Below, in pieces: positions 1-5,972 of a stretch of DNA of 5,972 bases. Location: contig DVKN01000001.1 in the NCBI GenBank assembly GCA_018716005.1, forward strand, positions 1 to 5,972. The letters are read 5' to 3'. The notes beneath the pieces were generated by a model. That model was not told the origin of the DNA, made no database searches, and was given only the letters and a program-made list of their open reading frames with translations. Position numbers and translations under genes: made by a program. This DNA is from Candidatus Scatomorpha stercoravium. GTDB taxonomy: Bacteria > Bacillota > Clostridia > Oscillospirales > Oscillospiraceae. Within the stretch, counting starts at the first letter, position 1. Each line of letters starts with the position of its first letter.

Positions 1-1
1 C

Positions 2-1063
2 GGCATGGTCATAGACATAGAGCACCTCAGCCACGAGCTCGAGCACATTGCCGCCCAGGGCGTCGTGCCCGGAGAGGACGCGCTCATCATCTCCGACCGC
101 GCGACTATCTGCATGCCCTACGACAAGCTCCAGGACGGCCTGGAGGAGGACCGCCTCGCGGACAGGAAGTTCGGCTCCACGCGCCGGGGCATTGCGCCCG
201 TCTACGCGGACAAGTATATGAAGAAGGCCCTGCGCATGGGCGATTTGCTTCACACGGAGGGGCTGAAGGAGCGGCTGCGCGACATAGTCGAGTGGAAGAA
301 CCTCACGCTCCGCTCCTACGGCGCGGAGGCCGACGCCAATGAAATGTACGACTGGCTCATGAAATACGGCGAGGCCCTGCTCCCGCGCATAAAGGACACG
401 ACCGAATACCTGCACGACGCCATTGAAAAGCGCGGCGCGGACGTCATGTTCGAGGCCCAGCTCGGCGCGCTCAGGGACATAGACTTCGGCATCTACCCCT
501 ACACCAGCTCCTCCACCACGCTCGCGGCCTACGCGCCTATAGGCGCGGGCGTCCCCGCCCACAGGCTCGACCGCGTCGTCGGCATAATGAAGGCGTATTC
601 TAGCTGCGTCGGCGAGGGGCCCTTCACCTGCGAGTTCTTCGGCGATGAGGCGGAGAAGCTCCGCGCCCTCGGCGGCGAATACGGCGCGGCCACGGGCAGG
701 CCCCGGCGCGTCGGCGGCTTCGACGTTGTCGCGAGCCGCTACGGCGTGCGCGTACAGGGCGCGACCGAGCTCGCGCTCACGAAGCTCGACGTCCTCTCCG
801 GCTACGGCGACATCCCCGTCTGCACGCACTATGAGGTGGACGGGAAGATAACCGACAGCTTCCCCACCGGCGGCGCGCTCGAGAGGGCGAAGCCCGTCTA
901 CGAATACCTCCCCGGCTTCGAGGGCGACATCTCCGGCTGCCGCAGCTTCGGCGAGCTGCCGAGGGCGGCGCAGGATTATGTAAACTTCTGCGAGGACGCC
1001 GTCGGCTGCCCGATAAAATACGTCTCCGTGGGCGCGGACAGGGAACAGATTATCGTCCGCTGA
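2..1063 (+). CDS. purA: Adenylosuccinate synthetase-like protein, 5' end cut by window edge
   Basis: PurA condenses IMP and aspartate using GTP to give adenylosuccinate, the first committed step from IMP to AMP, in the cytoplasm. About 353 residues are visible and the reading frame is open at the left edge. By comparison with the ~430-residue family, roughly the first 80 residues are missing, including the GTP P-loop and the catalytic Asp and His. Counting from the first visible Met, recognisable family segments are FGSTRRGIAPVYADK (about 56-70), FEAQLGALRDIDFGIYPY (about 149-166), RLDRVVGIMKAY, VGEGPFTCEFF, AATGRPRR, LTKLDVLSGYGD (guanine-binding KxD present) and the C-terminal VGADREQIIVR (usually GPDR). 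Several substrate-contact positions differ from the E. coli enzyme: EGAQG reads EAQLG, TTGRG reads STRRG, and the second Arg of GRRRR is Pro. It is therefore a divergent member, and standard activity is likely but not certain. The Met at 5 is internal, not the start. murT follows after 18 bp, so co-transcription is likely. Confidence 0.85.
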   Translation, partial: GMVIDIEHLSHELEHIAAQGVVPGEDALIISDRATICMPYDKLQDGLEEDRLADRKFGSTRRGIAPVYADKYMKKALRMGDLLHTEGLKERLRDIVEWKNLTLRSYGAEADANEMYDWLMKYGEALLPRIKDTTEYLHDAIEKRGADVMFEAQLGALRDIDFGIYPYTSSSTTLAAYAPIGAGVPAHRLDRVVGIMKAYSSCVGEGPFTCEFFGDEAEKLRALGGEYGAATGRPRRVGGFDVVASRYGVRVQGATELALTKLDVLSGYGDIPVCTHYEVDGKITDSFPTGGALERAKPVYEYLPGFEGDISGCRSFGELPRAAQDYVNFCEDAVGCPIKYVSVGADREQIIVR

Positions 1064-1081
1064 GAGATTGGACTTGATTCT

Positions 1082-2440
1082 ATGAGATTATTCCTTGCAA
1101 TACTGCTCTGCAAGCTCTCGCGCTGGGCGCTGCGCCTGCTCGGGCGCGGCGGCACGGCCCTGCCGGGGACGCTCGCGCTCAAGCTCTGCCCGGACATCGT
1201 CGCGCGGCTCTCGCGAGATATGCGCTGCTGCGTGGTGACGGGCACGAACGGCAAGACCACGACCTGCCGCATGATAGAGAAGCTGCTCTCCGAGAGCGGG
1301 GTGGAGGCCATGGCGAACCGCTCCGGCTCGAACCTCGAGCGCGGCATCGCCGCCGACCTGTGCGCGAACGCCGAGCTCACGGGCAGGCCGCGCCGCCGCA
1401 CGGCCGTTATCGAATGCGACGAGGCGGCCTTCAAGCGCGTCTGCGGCGAGATACAGCCGGAGGTTATCGTCGTCACGAACGTTTTCCGCGACCAGCTCGA
1501 CCGCTACGGCGAGGTCACGCATACGCTCGAGAGCATACGCATGGGGCTCGAGAAGGCGCAGCGCGCCATCGTCTGCCTGAACGCGGACGACTCCCTCGTC
1601 GCCTCGCTGGCCCCGGACGCGCCCGACCGCGTGCGCTTCTACGGCATCGACGCCGCGCTCGGCGCGGGCAGCGACGTCTCCGACGCGCCCAGGTGCATAA
1701 TCTGCGGCGCGGAGTACGAGTACGGCTTCCACACCTACGCGCATCTGGGCGGCTTCCGCTGCCCCAAGTGCGGCTACTCCCGCACGGAGCCGGACGTGGC
1801 CGTCGTGGGCGTCGACGCCCTCACCACCGAGGGCAGCGCCGTCGAGATACGCATAGACGGCGAGGTCTATCCCGCCGCCGTCAGCCTCCCCGCCGTGCAC
1901 AACCTCTATAACGCCGCCGCGGCTGTCACCGCCGGCCTGGTCCTCGGCGTCGCGCCCGAGAGCGCCGTGAAGAGCCTCGCGCACATAGAGAGCGGCTTCG
2001 GGCGCATGGAGCGCTTCGAGCTCGGCGAGGCGCGCGTGACGATGGTGCTCGTAAAGAACCCCGCCGGCTGCGACCGCGCCATAGAATACCTCTCCGGCAT
2101 AGACGGGGCCGCCGCGGTCTTCTGCCTCAACGACGGCACGGCCGACGGCACGGACGTGAGCTGGATATGGGACGTGGACTTCGAGCGCCTCTTCGCCGAC
2201 CCCGCGAAGGCCCCGCACGAGCTCATCGTCTCCGGCCGCCGCGCGGAGGATATGCGCCTGCGCCTCAAGTACGCCGGCGCGGACGAGAACGCCGTCCGGA
2301 TTGTCCGCGGCGCGAAGGAGCTGGCCGACGAGATAGCGAAGATACCCGGCGAGGTCGTAATCATGCCCACCTACACGGCCATGCTGCCGCTCAGGGCCGA
2401 GCTCGCCGGCCGCGTGGGCAGGAAGGAGTTCTGGAGATGA
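1082..2440 (+). CDS. murT: Lipid II isoglutaminyl synthase (glutamine-hydrolysing) subunit MurT
   Basis: MurT is the Mur-ligase-like, ATP-using subunit of the MurT/GatD complex. The complex converts the alpha-carboxyl of D-glutamate in the lipid II stem peptide to an amide, giving D-isoglutamine; it works at the inner face of the membrane. The 452-residue protein has a hydrophobic start (residues 3-20), then LLGRGGTALPG, a P-loop GTNGKTTT (54-61), and the Mur-type ECDEAAF and VTNVFRDQLDRYGE segments. A zinc-ribbon pair of CxxC motifs (C205/C208 and C227/C230) is inserted in the central domain, as is typical of MurT and absent from ordinary Mur ligases. HNLYNAAAA follows, and the C-terminal DUF1727-type domain contains KNPAGCDRAIEYL and DVSWIWDVDFE (358-368). 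The family's catalytic Asp that completes the GatD triad is expected in that last segment, but I cannot fix which one. Length fits the family (about 440). The ATG at 1082 has only a weak Shine-Dalgarno (TTGGA), which may reflect coupling to purA 18 bp upstream. Confidence 0.95.
   Translation: MRLFLAILLCKLSRWALRLLGRGGTALPGTLALKLCPDIVARLSRDMRCCVVTGTNGKTTTCRMIEKLLSESGVEAMANRSGSNLERGIAADLCANAELTGRPRRRTAVIECDEAAFKRVCGEIQPEVIVVTNVFRDQLDRYGEVTHTLESIRMGLEKAQRAIVCLNADDSLVASLAPDAPDRVRFYGIDAALGAGSDVSDAPRCIICGAEYEYGFHTYAHLGGFRCPKCGYSRTEPDVAVVGVDALTTEGSAVEIRIDGEVYPAAVSLPAVHNLYNAAAAVTAGLVLGVAPESAVKSLAHIESGFGRMERFELGEARVTMVLVKNPAGCDRAIEYLSGIDGAAAVFCLNDGTADGTDVSWIWDVDFERLFADPAKAPHELIVSGRRAEDMRLRLKYAGADENAVRIVRGAKELADEIAKIPGEVVIMPTYTAMLPLRAELAGRVGRKEFWR
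2423..2428 (+). promoter_or_regulatory. Ribosome binding site of gatD, inside murT
   Basis: AAGGAG lies 8 bases before the ATG at 2437, within the last codons of murT. It decides the gatD start and, with the ATGA stop/start overlap, supports translational coupling. Confidence 0.85.
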
Positions 2441-3156
2441 CGGAGCTGAAAATCTGCCACCTTTATCCCGACGTGCTGAACCTCTACGGCGACCGCGGGA
2501 ACGTCCTGTGCATGAAAAAGCGCCTCGAGTGGCGCGGCATAAGCTGCTCCGTCACGGAAGTGCCCATAGGCGAGCGGGAGAGCCTCGCGAAGTTCGACCT
2601 CTTCTTCATCGGCGGCGGGCAGGACTTCGAGCAGGGCCTGCTGCTCGACGACCTCAGGAGCGGCAAGGGCGAGGACATCGCCGCCGCCGTCCGGGACGGC
2701 GCGGCCTTCCTGTGCGTATGCGGCGGCTACCAGCTCATGGGCCGCTATTATGAGACGCACACCGGCGAAAAGCTGCCCTTCATCGGCGCGCTCGACCTCT
2801 ACACCGTCGGCGCGGACGAGAGGCTCATCGGGAATTTCGCCTTCGAGAGCGAATTCGGCCCCGTCGTCGGCTTCGAGAACCACTCCGGCCGCACCTATCT
2901 CGGCGAGGGCGTGAAGCCCCTGGGCCGCGTCATACACGGCTCCGGCAACAACGGCGAGGACGGAACCGAGGGCGCGAGGTATTTGAACTGCTTCTGCACC
3001 TACAGCCACGGCCCCGTGCTGCCGAAGAACCCCGCCCTCTGCGACGGCATACTCGCCGCCGCGCTCACGCGCAAATACGGCCGCGCCGAGCTCGTCCCCC
3101 TCGGCGACCTCAGCGAGCGGGAGGCCCACGAGAGCGTCCTCAAATCCCTCGGCTGA
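2437..3156 (+). CDS. gatD: Lipid II isoglutaminyl synthase, glutaminase subunit GatD
   Basis: GatD is the class-I (CobB/CobQ-type) glutamine amidotransferase partner of MurT. It hydrolyses glutamine and passes ammonia to the activated D-glutamate of lipid II. The protein is 239 residues, the usual size. It begins with LKICHLYPDVLNLYGDRGN (residues 4-22), followed by FFIGGGQDFEQ (56-66). The nucleophile elbow is VCGGYQLMG with Cys95, the substrate-binding Arg is probably Arg129 in ADERLIGN, and the catalytic His is probably His191 in TYSHGP. These line up well with C94, R128 and H189 of the Staphylococcus aureus enzyme. GFENHSGRT (145-153) is also a family signature. The ATG overlaps the murT stop as ATGA, and an AAGGAG at 2423-2428 sits 8 bases upstream, so the two subunits are translationally coupled for balanced synthesis. 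The frame is open further upstream, to 2167, but that part is only an alternative reading of murT. A terminator follows 10 bp after the stop. Confidence 0.95.
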   Translation: MTELKICHLYPDVLNLYGDRGNVLCMKKRLEWRGISCSVTEVPIGERESLAKFDLFFIGGGQDFEQGLLLDDLRSGKGEDIAAAVRDGAAFLCVCGGYQLMGRYYETHTGEKLPFIGALDLYTVGADERLIGNFAFESEFGPVVGFENHSGRTYLGEGVKPLGRVIHGSGNNGEDGTEGARYLNCFCTYSHGPVLPKNPALCDGILAAALTRKYGRAELVPLGDLSEREAHESVLKSLG

Positions 3157-3166
3157 CCGAATAAGC

Positions 3167-3199
3167 AAACCGCCTCCCCATATCCGGGAGGCGGTTTTT
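3167..3199 (+). terminator. Rho-independent terminator after gatD
   Basis: A perfect 12-bp inverted repeat (3167-3178 with 3186-3197) with a 7-base loop runs into five Ts (3195-3199). It begins 10 bp after the gatD stop and closes the purA-murT-gatD unit. The convergent methyltransferase gene ends at 3213, only 14 bp beyond. On the - strand the same stem is followed by TTTGCTTATT, so it may also act, more weakly, on transcripts coming from the right. Confidence 0.92.
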
Positions 3200-3212
3200 C
3201 ATGGCGCGCGGC

Positions 3213-4422
<1,210 letters not shown>

Positions 4423-4433
<11 letters not shown>

Positions 4434-5556
4434 TTTCCGCGCCTCCCTCGTGAAATTCAGAGTAGTCGATGTTCAAATCCGGCCCCGTGAAGGAGCCCGT
4501 GAGCTTGCTCATCGCGCGCTCATACTCCGCGCTGCCGGGCTCGTAGGGCTCGGGGCGGAAGTCGTTTATTACCGCCGTCGAGGACACGGAGCAGGGCACG
4601 GCCTCCCAGCCCTCCACAGTCACGCCGCCGTCCGCGGCGCGCTTTACCGTGAAGCGGAGTATGGCCGTATCCCGGTCCGAGGGCGCGGTGTTGCCGCCGA
4701 AGACGAAGTTCCCCAGCGAGTAGGCTATGTATCCGCCGCCGTATTCCTCGATCGGCTGGAGCGTGTGCGGATGCGAGCCGCAGACTATGTCCGCGCCCGC
4801 GTCTATGGCCGCGCGGCCGAGGGCCGTCTGGCTCCAGTTCGCGCGGTAAGTCCCCTCGTCGCCCCAGTGTACGAGGCAGACGACGAGGTCGACGTCCTCC
4901 CTCGCCGCGAGGGCGGAGACGCCCGCGCGCAGCTGGTACTCCGTCGCGCACCAGGGCGCGGCGTAGACGCCGACGCTTATCCCGTCCCCGGACTGGTAGA
5001 CATAACTCGAATCCGACCCCGCGTGGGCGACGCCGTGGTAATCGAGCGCGGCGCGCGTGTCGTCGAGCCCCGCCTGACCGAAGTCGACGGCGTGGTTGTT
5101 GCCAAGCGAGACGAGCTCGACGCCGCCCTCGCTGAGCATGGCCGCGTTTGAGGCCGCGCCCCGGAAGAGGAAGGTGGCGCTGCCCGTCAGCTCCCGGTCG
5201 GAGAGGACGCACTCGAGGTTCGCTATCGTGAGGTAGTCGTCCTCGAAATACTCGCGCACGCCGGAGAAGGGGTAGTCCATGCGCCCGGCGACGGTGTACT
5301 CGAAGCTCTCCTCGCGCTGTGATGAGGAGAGGGTGCAGTCCCCGCAGAAGGAGAGGGTGAAGTACTCGTCCGCCGGCGTGGGGACGGGCGTGGGCTCAAC
5401 CGTGGGCGGGGGCGTTATCTCCGGGGCCGGTGAGGGCGCCGCGTACTCGGGCGCGGGCGGGGGAACGGAGGGGGCCTCGCCGCAGCCGGACAGTATAAAA
5501 GCGGCCGCCATAGAGCAGCCGAATGCCATTATGCGTCGGAATTTGCAGCAGTTCAT
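4423..5556 (-). CDS. CapA-family (PGA_cap) metallophosphatase-like lipoprotein
   Basis: The 377-residue protein belongs to the CapA family, named for poly-gamma-glutamate capsule synthesis and related to calcineurin-like metallophosphatases. Many members are of unknown role, and no capB/capC partners are in the window. From the ATG at 5556 it has a charged start (MNCCKFRRIM), a hydrophobic stretch, and a lipobox LSGC with the lipidated Cys at 25. A Pro-rich linker (about 28-63) follows, so it should be anchored on the outer face of the membrane. The family motifs then follow: FCGDCTL (about 70-76), IANLECVLSD (111-120), VSLGNNHAVDFG (149-160), VHWGDEG (229-235), CGSHPHTLQPIE (259-270) and AYSLGNFVFG (278-287). 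The metal-ligand type residues (GD, NLE, GNNH, HWG, GSHPH) all appear. An in-frame TTG at 5586 would add ten residues before the signal peptide, but it has no ribosome site and lies upstream of the likely -10 box, so I prefer 5556. The gene overlaps the RlmI-like gene by 11 bp. Confidence 0.88.
4442..4449 (-). promoter_or_regulatory. Ribosome binding site of the RlmI-like gene, inside capA
   Basis: GAGGGAGG on the - strand lies 8 bases upstream of the ATG at 4433, inside the 3' end of the CapA-family gene. It supports the chosen start and independent or coupled re-initiation on a shared mRNA. Confidence 0.8.
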
Positions 5557-5562
5557 ACGCGG

Positions 5563-5591
5563 ATTATACCGCAAAGGGCCGCCCAATGCAA
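5563..5591 (-). promoter_or_regulatory. Promoter of the CapA-family gene, giving a possible leaderless mRNA
   Basis: On the - strand, a perfect TATAAT (5563-5568) is preceded after 17 bp by TTGCAT (5586-5591), a 3-of-6 match to the -35 consensus. The -10 box ends 6 bases before the ATG at 5556, so the predicted transcription start is at or next to the start codon. No Shine-Dalgarno is seen before that ATG. The -10 is directly visible; promoter use is inferred. Confidence 0.6.
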
Positions 5592-5592
5592 G

Positions 5593-5616
5593 AAAAAGCG
5601 CCGGGTTCCCGGCGCT
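5593..5616 (-). terminator. Rho-independent terminator after the 69-aa gene
   Basis: A perfect 9-bp GC-rich inverted repeat (5608-5616 with 5597-5605) with a minimal 2-base spacer is followed on the - strand by TTTTTCTTGCA. In practice the top pair or two would open to form the loop. It starts 8 bp after the stop of the 69-aa gene, ending that transcript before capA. Its T-run lies next to the capA -35 element. Confidence 0.88.
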
Positions 5617-5624
5617 CGTTCGTT

Positions 5625-5834
5625 TTATATAGCCGCGAGGGCCTCGCGGATTTTCTGCTTAATCTCGGGCGAGACCTTGCTGTCCGGGACCATGTTGAAG
5701 ACGGCTTCGACGGTCTTGCCCTTGACGAGCTTGACCATGGGGCTCTTCAGAATCTTGGGGTCGATGGCGTTCATGGCGTCGCAGGCCTTCGGGTTGGCGA
5801 GAAGCTCCTTGACGGTAACCTTGCTGATATCCAT
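5625..5834 (-). CDS. Unidentified small basic protein (69 aa)
   Basis: I do not recognise the family. The protein starts MDISKVTVKELLANPKACDAM and ends with SPEIKQKIREALAAI. It has 12 Lys/Arg against 8 Asp/Glu by count, a single Cys (18), no signal peptide and no membrane segment, so it is probably a small, mostly helical cytoplasmic protein. The opening VTVKELLANP looks like a short helical cap seen in other small clostridial hypotheticals, and the centre (PMVKLVKGKTVEAVFNMVP) could form an amphipathic helix. That the gene is real is well supported: GGAAGGGAG (5842-5850) lies 7 bases before the ATG, there is a strong promoter at 5891-5919, and a terminator follows the stop. It appears to be transcribed alone and to be well expressed. 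The function is unknown; a nucleic-acid-binding or regulatory role would be a guess from its charge and size only. Confidence 0.82.
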   Translation of the reverse strand: MDISKVTVKELLANPKACDAMNAIDPKILKSPMVKLVKGKTVEAVFNMVPDSKVSPEIKQKIREALAAI

Positions 5835-5841
5835 ATTGTGT

Positions 5842-5850
5842 CTCCCTTCC
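5842..5850 (-). promoter_or_regulatory. Ribosome binding site of the 69-aa gene
   Basis: GGAAGGGAG on the - strand lies 7 bases before the ATG at 5834. It is among the best Shine-Dalgarno matches in the window and supports this start. Confidence 0.85.
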
Positions 5851-5858
5851 TAATTTGC

Positions 5859-5878
5859 GCCCCGGCCTCGCCGCGGGC
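5859..5878 (-). promoter_or_regulatory. GC hairpin at the mRNA 5' end of the 69-aa gene
   Basis: In the predicted leader, GCCC(G)CGGC pairs with GCCGGGGC around a GAG loop: 8 base pairs with one bulged G. With a transcription start near 5884, the hairpin begins only about 6 bases from the 5' end and ends 8 bases before the ribosome binding site. A 5'-terminal stem that leaves the ribosome site open is a known way to stabilise mRNA; that role is inferred here. It has no following T-run, so it is not a terminator. Confidence 0.5.
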
Positions 5879-5890
5879 TGACTTGTGAAC

Positions 5891-5919
5891 ATTTTAGCAT
5901 AAGCCGGCGCGTTTTTCAA
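5891..5919 (-). promoter_or_regulatory. Promoter of the 69-aa gene
   Basis: On the - strand, TTGAAA (5914-5919), a 17-bp spacer and TAAAAT (5891-5896) form a sigma-A-type promoter, with a TG at the extended -10 position (TGCTAAAAT). Each hexamer matches the consensus at 5 of 6 positions. The predicted transcription start is near 5884, giving a leader of about 50 bases. Confidence 0.82.
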
Positions 5920-5926
5920 TACTTAT

Positions 5927-5955
5927 TTGTCAATACGCCGAAGCTGTGGTATAAT
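5927..5955 (+). promoter_or_regulatory. Rightward promoter for a gene beyond the window
   Basis: TTGTCA (5927-5932, 5 of 6), a 17-bp spacer and a perfect TATAAT (5950-5955) with a TGG extended -10 form a very strong sigma-A-type promoter on the + strand. The predicted start is about 5962. The remaining bases of the window hold no start codon that can be tied to it, so its gene lies to the right. It is back to back with the promoter of the 69-aa gene, the two -35 boxes being 7 bp apart. Confidence 0.8.
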
Positions 5956-5972
5956 GGCCGCGCGGCGGCCGC

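Noticed and set aside
1088..2218. Long open frame on the - strand opposite murT (376 codons)
   Set aside because: Same reason: it mirrors murT codons, has Ala/Val/Arg/Glu-biased composition and no ribosome site or motif.
2167..2436. Possible 90-residue N-terminal extension of GatD
   Set aside because: The extra part is a second frame of murT with Arg/Pro-rich noise. The family start motif LKICHLYPDVLNLYG begins right after the ATG at 2437, which has an ideal ribosome site.
5384..5475. Pro-rich repeats in the CapA-family gene as a DNA repeat or CRISPR-like array
   Set aside because: They are irregular Pro/Ala/Thr codon runs coding for a flexible linker after the lipobox, with no constant repeat unit or spacer.
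5557..5586. TTG at 5586 as start of the CapA-family gene
   Set aside because: It has no ribosome site, would put ten residues before the signal peptide, and lies upstream of the -10 box used to explain the transcript.
5523..5888. Open frame on the + strand across the 69-aa gene
   Set aside because: It is antisense to the 69-aa gene and its leader, crosses the terminator, and lacks a ribosome site. All signals in this stretch point the other way.
5928..5933. Perfect TTGACA on the - strand as the -35 of the 69-aa gene
   Set aside because: No -10 hexamer lies 16-18 bp downstream, whereas TTGAAA at 5914-5919 is exactly 17 bp from TAAAAT.
5965..5972. NotI-type GCGGCCGC at the very end, possible vector or linker
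   Set aside because: The same octamer occurs naturally inside the CapA-family gene at 5501-5508 and is not surprising at this GC content. No vector sequence is seen.

Overview
The window is a compact, GC-rich bacterial chromosome segment of ordinary housekeeping and envelope genes. Three things point to a GC-rich Gram-positive Firmicute, probably a clostridial gut-type lineage: a MurT/GatD pair (which amidates lipid II in Gram-positive bacteria), strong AAGGAG-type ribosome binding sites, and sigma-A-like promoters in short AT-rich gaps. The lineage is inferred. No mobile element, CRISPR array, tRNA or rRNA was seen.

Left half (+ strand): the 3' part of an adenylosuccinate synthetase-like gene (purA, cut by the window edge) is followed after 18 bp by murT. 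murT overlaps gatD by 4 bp (ATGA). A strong hairpin-plus-T terminator at 3167-3199 closes this likely operon. MurT and GatD form the two-subunit enzyme that amidates the D-glutamate of lipid II, so the operon joins a purine-type ligase to cell-wall precursor modification.

Right half (- strand, convergent with the left): the gene order in the direction of transcription is a 69-aa unidentified protein, a CapA-family lipoprotein, and an RlmI-type rRNA methyltransferase. The small gene looks like a separate unit with its own strong promoter, a GC hairpin at the mRNA 5' end, a good ribosome binding site and its own terminator. The CapA-family gene has a promoter whose -10 box lies 6 bp from the ATG, which suggests a leaderless transcript. 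It overlaps the methyltransferase gene by 11 bp, with that gene's ribosome binding site inside capA.

At the right edge, a second strong promoter faces rightward, back to back with the small gene's promoter, and would drive a gene beyond the window. I found no clear evidence of a new multi-gene system. The best leads are the divergent PurA active-site segments, the small orphan protein with its careful expression signals, the possible leaderless capA transcript, and heavy use of the ATA isoleucine codon in GC-rich genes.
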